From Kangiellaceae bacterium (lineage in GTDB: Bacteria > Pseudomonadota > Gammaproteobacteria > Enterobacterales > Kangiellaceae), in assembly GCA_030590405.1 (NCBI GenBank), contig JAUUYO010000203.1:1-6125 (forward strand): 6,125 nucleotides of DNA. Reading direction: 5' to 3'. Positions 1 through 6,125 of this stretch are shown piece after piece. Each line of letters opens with the position of its first letter. Positions within the stretch are counted from its first letter, which is position 1. A program made the position numbers and the translations under genes. Under the pieces are notes generated by a model. That model made no database searches. It was given only the letters and a program-made list of their open reading frames with translations, and was not told the origin of the DNA.

Positions 1-127
1 TCAATCCGCTTTAGATTTAATTTTTTCCCTTTGCCCCAAACAACGTCAAACATTATTATTTAGCGCAACCTTTCCTGATCAAATTAAACCCATCACTAAA
101 AACATTATGAATCACCCGGAAACGGTT

Positions 128-130
128 TAA
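128..130 (+). other. In-frame TAA nonsense codon inside dbpA
   Basis: The codon follows acg gtt (ThrVal of HPETV) and precedes gtt gta tcg (ValValSer). Homologous reading continues on both sides in the same frame, so a substitution rather than an indel explains it. The aligned E. coli residue is glutamate (IEIDST against V-stop-VVST), compatible with GAA to TAA; AAA or CAA are equally possible precursors. No in-frame GTG, TTG or ATG occurs between this codon and ATG 200. No selenocysteine or pyrrolysine explanation applies to TAA. Confidence 0.85.
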
Positions 131-199
131 GTTGTATCGACTCACGATAGTAGCAGCATCACTCAACATTTTTTTCAGATAGAAAATAACAACCAACGA

Positions 200-916
200 A
201 TGACCGCACTGAGATTATTGTTGGCTAAATATCAACCCGGATCCAGCGTAGTATTTTGTACCACAAAAATTGAAACGCAATCGGTAGCCGATGAATTATC
301 CAGTTATGGCTTTAGCTGTATGGCATTGCACGGTGATTTGGAACAAAAAGATCGTGATCGCACTTTGGTAATGTTTGCCAATAAGAGCGTGTCGGTATTA
401 GTGGCAACAGATGTAGCCGCTCGCGGCCTGGATATTGATAATCTGGACGCCGTGATCAATTATCAAATTTCGCGCGATCCAGAAGTGCATGTTCACCGTA
501 TTGGCCGCACCGGACGAGCTGGAAGCAAAGGTGTGGCGCTCACTCTGATCGCGGAAAATGAAATTCATCGAATGATCAAACTAGAAGATTACTTAAAACA
601 ATCGATTAAAATGGAAGAGCTACCGGGCATTGAGTTTTTGGACAAGGCGATGGCCAAACCAAATATGGCGACTTTACAGATCGATGGTGGAAGAAAACAA
701 AAAGTCCGTCCTGGGGATATTCTTGGCGCGTTAACGGCTAAATCTAACAAAACAGGCAAGAGTGAAATTAATGGCGAGCAGATCGGCAAGATTCAGATCT
801 TTGACTTGAAAGCTTACGTGGCGGTGGATCGAAACATAGCGGACGCGGCGCTGAAGAAAATAGTCAATGGAAAACTAAAAGGGCGTTCATTTAAAGCGCG
901 TTATATACGCAATTAA
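200..916 (+). CDS. dbpA: C-terminal fragment of DbpA helicase (open frame after the internal stop)
   Basis: This 238-residue frame is what a gene caller would report downstream of the nonsense codon. ATG 200 is the first possible start after the stop, but no Shine-Dalgarno sequence precedes it and it corresponds to an internal methionine of DbpA, so independent translation is doubtful. It holds helicase domain 2: motif IV SSVVFC (residues 15-20), HGDLEQ (44-49), motif V ATDVAARGLD (69-78) and motif VI with the arginine fingers, HRIGRTGRAG (99-108). From about residue 155 follows the DbpA-specific RRM-like domain: MATLQIDGGRKQKVRPGD, a GALT stretch, GEQIGKIQI, and a basic tail with GKLKGRSFKARYI. 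This domain recognises 23S rRNA hairpin 92 in the E. coli protein. Without domain 1 (Walker A and DEAD motifs) the fragment could not hydrolyse ATP, though it might still bind rRNA. Family assignment is firm; expression of the fragment is not. Confidence 0.7.
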   Translation: MTALRLLLAKYQPGSSVVFCTTKIETQSVADELSSYGFSCMALHGDLEQKDRDRTLVMFANKSVSVLVATDVAARGLDIDNLDAVINYQISRDPEVHVHRIGRTGRAGSKGVALTLIAENEIHRMIKLEDYLKQSIKMEELPGIEFLDKAMAKPNMATLQIDGGRKQKVRPGDILGALTAKSNKTGKSEINGEQIGKIQIFDLKAYVAVDRNIADAALKKIVNGKLKGRSFKARYIRN

Positions 917-932
917 ATAAAAAAATCAATTG

Positions 933-2894
933 ATGACATTTATTAAACAAGCCTTTTCCACATTATTCTCTTTGGGATTTATGATTGCGGGTGTATTTTT
1001 ATTCTTAGAAACTGCTTGGCCTATGTTTCAAGACTGTCAGACTATGCAGAATTGGCAACAAACGCAAGCGGAGCTTATTGAAGTAAAAATTTTTAAAAAT
1101 AGAACTACCGCAAAATATAATTACAATATGTACGGCGAATCTGTTACGGAAGACCGGGTTTATGTTGCAAATTTTAATGATAATATTGGTGATTATCATC
1201 AAACGTTAAGTCGTCGTTTAAACCTAATTAAAAATCAGTCTCAACAAATTACTATTTGGGTTAGCCCAGACAATTACAATCAAGCAGTGATTGACCGCGA
1301 TATGCGCTGGGGATTATTTAGTTTAACGGCTAGTTTTTGTATGGGATTCATTTTGATCGGTTTTTTGATAGCTTATAAAACGATTCGTTCACCTAACAAA
1401 GTGAACAATAGACATTTAACAACCACGCAATTAAGACGAGAATGGGAAAATAAACTCGACAATCCTGAATTTGACTTAAGTTTTATTGATTACCGTCGTC
1501 AAAGACTCGTTGAATTGGGAGAAGAGTCAGAAAATAAAGTAAACTGGCAAAGTCGTAAGGGCTGGGGGAAATCAAGCATTAGCTCCAATGCAAAAACTTC
1601 TTTGTATGTAATGTGGGGACTTAGTATTTTCTGGTATCTGGCATTATCGCCTTTATTATTTAATTTCCAAGATGAATTAAATAAAGGTAACACTAATATC
1701 TGGTGGGGGTTAATCTTACCAATAGCTGGATTATTTGTCCTCTATAAGGCAATTATATTAACCTTAGAATATCGCCGTTTTGGAGAAGTTTATTATGAAA
1801 TGGGCCCTTATCCCGGTGCCATCGGGGGGCAAGTGGGAGGGCGGATCGTTGTGCCTCAGTTGTCATACAAACAACTTAATAATCAACCCTCTAAGATAGT
1901 GGAAGTAAAGTTGGAATGTGTATATTCATATGTGTCCGGAAGCGATGAAAATCGTTCTCATCATGAAGATATTAGTTGGGCACAAGTTGGAGAACCAAAA
2001 TTTGAGCAACGTGGAAAAGGAATTGGTTTTGCTTTTAATTACGATATACCGGCTCATCTAGCCGAGTCAACTATAGAAAACAAAAGCGCTTATTATTTTT
2101 GGCGTTTAACGTTAAAAGTAGATATTAAAGGTGTTGATTTAAATCGAACATTTGTTATCCCGGTTTTTAAAGGTGAAAAAACATCCCGATTTATTTCTCA
2201 TAGTATTTCTGAACAGGTTATTGAAAAAAAGCAACTGCAGAGTGAGCAAACAAGAAAAAAGATTAGTAAAGGTGATTTTAAAGTTGGCGGATTAGCTAAA
2301 TCGATGTCAGCAGATGATTTGGGGCATACATTATTTTTAAGATTTCCAATATTTCGAAATGTTTATTTAGCTTTATTTTGTGTGTGTATTGCTAGTGGCT
2401 TTGGATTTGCCAGCTACTTTCTTGTTGGTGGCGCTTATAATTCTGGTTATTTTGGTATTTTAATCGGAATAATTAGTATCCCATTTCTATTAGTTGCCCT
2501 ATTCACAGCTGTTGCAGCAATTTATTTACCATTGGCTAATTTAAAAGTCATTATAAACTCAGAACAAATTCAGGTACTGAAACGTTGGTCTTTTATACCT
2601 ATTTATATTGGCAGTATGAAAGTATCTAAGCTGAAAAACATTAACATTTTAAGAACAGGGAGTGTTGGTTCTGGAGTCAATAAAATAGAAAGTTTTAAGC
2701 TTCAAATAACAAACAACATCGGGCAAACAATGACTATAGCGGAAGACGTTGAAGGCAAAGATACGGCATTGCAATTTGCGGAATATTTATGCCTAAGGTT
2801 TAATATCCAAGCTCAACCTGTTTATGTGAAAAATCAAAATAAGTTCAATCGACAAAAAAATAGCGAGTTAAAGAAGCTCAATATATTCTTTTAG
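933..2894 (+). CDS. DUF3592-type six-helix membrane protein with beta-rich and PH-like cytoplasmic domains, function unknown
   Basis: The predicted product has 653 residues. ATG 933 is chosen over TTG 930 directly before it; an in-frame TAA at 918-920 rules out earlier starts, and no clear Shine-Dalgarno sequence is visible. Residues ~7-29 and ~127-148 are membrane helices flanking a ~97-residue loop, the arrangement of DUF3592 proteins. A charged linker (~150-220) leads to two more helices (~223-243, ~256-278). Residues ~282-415 form a beta-rich soluble domain with PYPGAIGGQVGGRI, a VSGSDENRS motif, GFAFNYDIP and WRLTL, ending FVIPVF; the pattern suggests an arrestin-like beta sandwich (inference). 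A basic linker precedes a final helix pair (~475-499, ~507-536) and a ~115-residue C-terminal domain resembling bacterial PH-like domains. Predicted topology puts the DUF3592 loop outside and the larger domains in the cytoplasm. The gene starts 16 bp after dbpA, so they may share a transcript. It looks more AT-rich than its neighbours. No catalytic motif was recognised. Confidence 0.85.
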   Translation: MTFIKQAFSTLFSLGFMIAGVFLFLETAWPMFQDCQTMQNWQQTQAELIEVKIFKNRTTAKYNYNMYGESVTEDRVYVANFNDNIGDYHQTLSRRLNLIKNQSQQITIWVSPDNYNQAVIDRDMRWGLFSLTASFCMGFILIGFLIAYKTIRSPNKVNNRHLTTTQLRREWENKLDNPEFDLSFIDYRRQRLVELGEESENKVNWQSRKGWGKSSISSNAKTSLYVMWGLSIFWYLALSPLLFNFQDELNKGNTNIWWGLILPIAGLFVLYKAIILTLEYRRFGEVYYEMGPYPGAIGGQVGGRIVVPQLSYKQLNNQPSKIVEVKLECVYSYVSGSDENRSHHEDISWAQVGEPKFEQRGKGIGFAFNYDIPAHLAESTIENKSAYYFWRLTLKVDIKGVDLNRTFVIPVFKGEKTSRFISHSISEQVIEKKQLQSEQTRKKISKGDFKVGGLAKSMSADDLGHTLFLRFPIFRNVYLALFCVCIASGFGFASYFLVGGAYNSGYFGILIGIISIPFLLVALFTAVAAIYLPLANLKVIINSEQIQVLKRWSFIPIYIGSMKVSKLKNINILRTGSVGSGVNKIESFKLQITNNIGQTMTIAEDVEGKDTALQFAEYLCLRFNIQAQPVYVKNQNKFNRQKNSELKKLNIFF

Positions 2895-3014
2895 CGCCAA
2901 GACAGATTGTGGGAGTTGTTGTTTAAGGAGTATTGCTAAGAATTCTTCTTTGGTTTTTGGAGGTTTTTTCAGAGACTTACGCTGGTTTCTAATAGCCCGA
3001 CACACTCTTGACAG
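2868..3014 (-). pseudogene. Possible remnant of a small coding sequence, antisense to the DUF3592 gene end
   Basis: On the minus strand a frame is open between TAG (3015-3017) and TAA (2868-2870). From a possible GTG at 3003-3005 it would give 45 residues, beginning VCRAIRNQRKSLKKPPKTKE and including EEFLAILLKQQLPQSVLAL. The basic, proline-containing linker followed by an amphipathic helix looks more protein-like than random intergenic DNA. The reading also makes sense across the TAG (VNKFD-stop-LSRV), which would suit the 3' tail of a decayed gene. The last 27 bases overlap the plus-strand gene in exact antiparallel codon register, so part of the pattern could be a by-product of that gene. 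No family was confidently recognised. Confidence 0.25.
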
Positions 3015-3066
3015 CTAATCAAACTTATTCACAAAGCTTACCTGGATATCTTTTAGGAACGTCTAT
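2895..3066. other. Convergent intergenic gap without a clear terminator
   Basis: The 172 bases separate the 3' ends of the DUF3592 gene (plus) and the cyclic-di-GMP enzyme gene (minus). T-rich runs occur around 2951-2971 on the plus strand, but no GC-rich stem-loop precedes them. A perfect 10-bp palindrome, aagaattctt at 2938-2947, has no loop and is too AT-rich to act as a terminator. Most of the gap is covered by the possible antisense coding remnant described separately. Confidence 0.6.
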
Positions 3067-6000
3067 TTAGATTAATTTAAGTTTAAGTAACGCCTCTAAA
3101 TCATCCGCAGGCAAAGGTTTACTAAATAGATAACCTTGCACAATATCACAACTAAGCTCGCGTAAATAATCCAGTTGGCTCTCGGTTTCAACCCCTTCTG
3201 CAACCACTTTTAAATTAAGCGCGTGGGCCATGGCGATGGCCGCGCTTATTAGTTCTCTGTCAGCAGGGTCAGTTGAAATATCTCGGATAAAACTTCGATC
3301 AATTTTTAATACATTAAAGGGATAGCTGCGTAAATAACTTAATGAAGAATAGCCGGTACCAAAATCATCCATCGCAATACTTATACCCAGCTCACTGAGA
3401 GCGAGGAGCGCTTCTTCGATGTAACTATGCCCACTCATCAATACGCCTTCGGTAATTTCTAACTCTAAACATTGATTGTCGATGGCGGATTTTTTGAGAG
3501 CTTGCTTAATACTTTCAATTAATTTTGGGTTGCGAAATTGGCGCGGAGACAAATTGACCGCAATTTGAAATTGATGGTCATATTTTGCTTGCCATTGGCT
3601 GGTTTTGGTTAACGCTTCGGTTAACACAAAATGGCCAATTGGTACGATCAAACCGGTTTGTTCGGCCATTGGTATAAATTCATCAGGTGAGATCTCTCCC
3701 AGCTTATGATTGTGCCATCGAAGTAACGCTTCGGTTCCGATGATTTTTCTAGTTTTTGTGTCTAATTTTGGTTGATAAAAAACTTTAAATTCTTTTCTTT
3801 CTAACGCACCAATAATCTGCTCTTCTAGTGCCATACGGCGTAAAACCTGATCATTCATCGCAGTGGTGAAAAAATAAAAAACATTTCGCCCCATAGATTT
3901 AGCGTGGTACATTGCCGAGTCAGAATTTTTGAGTAATGTCTTGGCATCATGACCATCAGCAGGATAAACAGCAATCCCAATGCTGGCAGTTATAATCAGT
4001 TCACGATTATCAATTCGGAACGCACTTCGTAGTTCTTCGATAATATTTTCCGCTACAGACTGAGCGTCTGAGGCTTTTGACAAATTACTGAGCAAAACCA
4101 GAAATTCATCACCACCAAGACGGCCCACGGTATCTCGATCTCGCACCAGGCGACTTAATCGACTGGCAGCCTCAATTAAAAGTTTATCGCCGACATCGTG
4201 GCCTAAAGTATCGTTTATTTTTTTAAAATCATCTAAATCAAGAAATAACACTGCGACCATTTGATCATTGCGCTTCGCTTCAAGTAGTAATTGGGATAAT
4301 CTATCCAGTGATAGAAATCGATTAGGTAAATTCGTCAAATTATCATAGTGTGCCTGATATTGGATCAGCGCCTGTGCATTTTTAAGTTCCGTGATATCCA
4401 GGACAATGCCTGATGATTTAACAGGTTCCCCTTTTTTATCATATTTTGTTTCACCTCGCTCACTCACATATTTGATACGACCATCTTTCATTAGCAAACG
4501 GTGTTCAATATTGTATGGGGTTTTATTGGCAATTGATTGTTCATAAGCATTATTGACTATTTCAAGGTCCTTGGGATGAATGGCCTGTTGAAATGCTTCG
4601 TAAGTCGCTTCAAATCGTTTGGAGTCAATTTCAAATATTCGAAAAACCTCATCGGACCAACTGAGTTCATTTTTTTTCAAATCTAACACCCAACTACCTA
4701 AATGAGCCACTTGTTGGGCATGAGCCAAGTTTGATTCACTGGTATTCAGTGCTCGATTTTTATGGGTGAGTTCTTCCTCGACAAATTCACGGCCTTCATG
4801 CATCAATACTATCAACCACGCTGTCACCAACGAGACTAAGGTTAAAATATAAAAAAGATTCACATAGGTATTTTGAACCGCGCCAATAACCGTTGAATCA
4901 ATGTGATCGGCTCTCACCGCATAAGTGGTCCATAATATAAACGCGGCAAAAGTGATCAACCCTAAAAAAACCAGTGCAAAGCTAATCAACCTTTTAACAA
5001 TATCATTTTGAAAATAACCATTGACCAGTGGATGGGCCAGCTCGATCAGTTTATTACGTATACTAAACTCTTTTTTTTGTTTACATTGATCATGACATCG
5101 GCCTTCCAATGAACAACACAAAGAGCAGATATTAATTTGATACATGCTGCAAGTGGCCATATCTTTGGCATGATAGCTATTGTTGCAAACCCCGCATAAA
5201 TGAGTCTTGCTGGGATCAAAAGGAGGACTTTGCCGAGCAATATAATATTTTCCTTTGGTCAAAATAGCGATAATCGGTGATAAAACAAAAGCAGTCACTA
5301 ACGCGATTATCGATGAGAAAGCTTGTAGTTCAAGCCCCAACACACCAGAGAAGGCCACAATCGATAAAATAGATGCAAACAAAGAGCTGAAAACACCTAC
5401 CGGGTTAATGTTAAACAGATGGGCGCGTTTAAACTCGGTGATCTTTGGGCTTAAGCCACAAGGTTTGTTAACCACAATATCCGCAACAATCGCCGCTATC
5501 CAGGCGATCGCTATATTGGAGTAGAGCCCCAAAATATTTTCCAACACCTCGAAAACACCGAGTTCCATAATTAACAGCGCAATCACAATATTAAATACTA
5601 ACCAGACCACTCTGCCTGGATGAGAATGGGTGACCCGTGAAAAAAAATTGGACCAGGCCAGCGAACCAGCATAAGCATTGGTCACATTGATTTTGATCTG
5701 CGAAATAATCACAAAAATAAAACTGACGGTGAGCGCCACGGATGGATTTTCAAACACGTATTGATAAGCCGCATTGTACATATGGATCGGCTCTCTCGCT
5801 TCGATCAGCGAAGCGCCGCCCAATAACACTAACGCCGCCAGCAATATACCGCCGATCTGTTTTAAAAAACCAAGACTGATCCAACCGGGGCCAGCTAGAA
5901 TTACCGCTGCCCACCACTTAAAACGATTATCTGGAGTCTTATCGGGCATAAATCGCAAATAATCCACTTGCTCGCCAATCTGAGCGATCAACGATAGTGA

Positions 6001-6125
6001 AATACCGATGGCAAAACCAAAATGATAAAAGGAAAATTCAGAACTCCCAGTCTTTGAGCCGATAAACCCTAAGAACTCATCCATCAGCCTGGGTTCTTTG
6101 ATCAACACCATCACAAACGGCAAGA
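3067..6125 (-). CDS. NCS1 transporter-like / Cys-rich / PAS / GGDEF / EAL fusion protein, N-terminus outside the window
   Basis: The product is a membrane-bound cyclic-di-GMP enzyme; the window holds its last ~1,018 residues. Numbering here starts at codon 6121-6123, a TTG that is probably an internal leucine, since the frame is open to the edge. Residues 1-295 match the NCS1 family (cytosine/purine/allantoin permeases): about seven helices with GEQVDYLRF (50-58), NVTNAYAGSLAWSNFFSR (146-163) and HSHPGRVVWLVFN. Residues 310-347 hold eight cysteines, likely metal-binding. Two helices (~376-401, ~416-440) enclose a short outer loop. A PAS domain (~461-583) precedes GGDEF (~590-752) with intact GGDEF (670-674) and product-inhibition site RDRD (661-664). 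EAL (~760-1015) keeps E798, N857, E889, D919/D920, K940, D942, E976 and Q996. Both diguanylate cyclase and phosphodiesterase activities are therefore plausible; which one dominates cannot be read from sequence. The transporter part may sense, or carry, a nucleobase-like ligand (inference). The promoter lies off the right edge. Confidence 0.93.
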   Translation of the reverse strand, partial: LPFVMVLIKEPRLMDEFLGFIGSKTGSSEFSFYHFGFAIGISLSLIAQIGEQVDYLRFMPDKTPDNRFKWWAAVILAGPGWISLGFLKQIGGILLAALVLLGGASLIEAREPIHMYNAAYQYVFENPSVALTVSFIFVIISQIKINVTNAYAGSLAWSNFFSRVTHSHPGRVVWLVFNIVIALLIMELGVFEVLENILGLYSNIAIAWIAAIVADIVVNKPCGLSPKITEFKRAHLFNINPVGVFSSLFASILSIVAFSGVLGLELQAFSSIIALVTAFVLSPIIAILTKGKYYIARQSPPFDPSKTHLCGVCNNSYHAKDMATCSMYQINICSLCCSLEGRCHDQCKQKKEFSIRNKLIELAHPLVNGYFQNDIVKRLISFALVFLGLITFAAFILWTTYAVRADHIDSTVIGAVQNTYVNLFYILTLVSLVTAWLIVLMHEGREFVEEELTHKNRALNTSESNLAHAQQVAHLGSWVLDLKKNELSWSDEVFRIFEIDSKRFEATYEAFQQAIHPKDLEIVNNAYEQSIANKTPYNIEHRLLMKDGRIKYVSERGETKYDKKGEPVKSSGIVLDITELKNAQALIQYQAHYDNLTNLPNRFLSLDRLSQLLLEAKRNDQMVAVLFLDLDDFKKINDTLGHDVGDKLLIEAASRLSRLVRDRDTVGRLGGDEFLVLLSNLSKASDAQSVAENIIEELRSAFRIDNRELIITASIGIAVYPADGHDAKTLLKNSDSAMYHAKSMGRNVFYFFTTAMNDQVLRRMALEEQIIGALERKEFKVFYQPKLDTKTRKIIGTEALLRWHNHKLGEISPDEFIPMAEQTGLIVPIGHFVLTEALTKTSQWQAKYDHQFQIAVNLSPRQFRNPKLIESIKQALKKSAIDNQCLELEITEGVLMSGHSYIEEALLALSELGISIAMDDFGTGYSSLSYLRSYPFNVLKIDRSFIRDISTDPADRELISAAIAMAHALNLKVVAEGVETESQLDYLRELSCDIVQGYLFSKPLPADDLEALLKLKLI

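Larger units (their letters stand above)
2..916 (+). pseudogene. dbpA: dbpA, ATP-dependent 23S rRNA helicase, 5'-truncated by the window and interrupted by an in-frame stop
   Basis: Frame 2 is open from the left edge, meets TAA at 128-130, then stays open to TAA at 914-916. The 42 codons before the stop read as the end of DEAD-box domain 1: a QTLLFSATFP segment carries helicase motif III (SAT, codons 62-70), followed by a stretch ending HPETV. Translation after the stop resumes at VVSTHDSSSI without any gap or frameshift, exactly where E. coli DbpA has a short beta strand before STD. The remainder is a complete helicase domain 2 and DbpA-type RNA-binding domain. DbpA unwinds RNA during 50S subunit assembly, guided by hairpin 92 of 23S rRNA (family knowledge). 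A one-base change from AAA, GAA or CAA would create the stop. Because there is no other lesion, the inactivation is recent, or the base is a sequencing or assembly error. The DEAD motif and N-terminus lie outside the window. Confidence 0.8.

Noticed and set aside
898..910. Small hairpin gcgt-tatat-acgc at the end of dbpA
   Set aside because: A four-base-pair stem inside the coding sequence followed by an A-rich rather than T-rich run; not a credible terminator for the plus strand.
930..932. TTG as start codon of the DUF3592 gene
   Set aside because: ATG follows immediately at 933 and neither has a better ribosome-binding site; ATG is the more likely initiator.
2938..2947. Perfect palindrome aagaattctt
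   Set aside because: Ten bases with no loop, no second copy noticed and no adjacent promoter; chance or a restriction-site-like sequence is sufficient explanation.
5046..5240. 64-residue minus-strand frame overlapping the cysteine-rich segment
   Set aside because: It is in another frame of the same strand as the long fusion gene, whose reading there (ordered cysteine motif) is clearly the coding one.
5255..5524. 89-residue plus-strand open frame within the NCS1 region
   Set aside because: It lies wholly opposite the conserved NCS1 coding sequence, has low-complexity Ala/Thr/Ile composition and matches no recognised protein pattern; an antisense shadow.
6121..6123. TTG as the true start of the NCS1-GGDEF-EAL protein
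   Set aside because: The NCS1 domain would lack its first several helices and the frame remains open to the window edge, so the real start is outside.

Overview
The window reads as chromosomal DNA of a moderately AT-rich gammaproteobacterium. The evidence is a dbpA-type DEAD-box helicase closest in motif order to the Escherichia coli protein, a DUF3592-type membrane protein, and a large membrane-bound cyclic-di-GMP enzyme. The species cannot be named from this alone. No tRNA, rRNA, CRISPR array, insertion sequence or integrase was seen.

Layout: (1) Positions 1-916, plus strand, hold the second half of dbpA, an ATP-dependent RNA helicase acting on 23S rRNA. The reading frame is interrupted by an in-frame TAA at 128-130, yet the sequence on both sides is well preserved, so this is a recent nonsense mutation or a base error. 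(2) Positions 933-2894, plus strand and 16 bp after dbpA, encode a six-helix membrane protein of unknown function with an N-terminal DUF3592 module, a large beta-rich soluble domain and a PH-like C-terminal domain. (3) Positions 2895-3066 are a short convergent intergenic gap. It carries a possible remnant of another coding sequence on the minus strand (2868-3014). (4) Positions 3067-6125, minus strand, encode the C-terminal ~1,018 residues of a protein that runs off the right edge. It fuses an NCS1-type (purine/cytosine permease-like) transporter domain, an eight-cysteine motif, two more membrane helices, a PAS domain, a GGDEF domain and an EAL domain.

The most interesting object is gene (4): a transporter-like membrane domain wired through a cysteine cluster and PAS domain to both a cyclic-di-GMP synthase and a phosphodiesterase whose signature residues are all intact. 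It parallels the transporter-type sensor kinases but with cyclic-di-GMP turnover as output. dbpA and the DUF3592 gene may be co-transcribed because of their close spacing. Nothing in the sequence links either one functionally to the convergent sensor gene.
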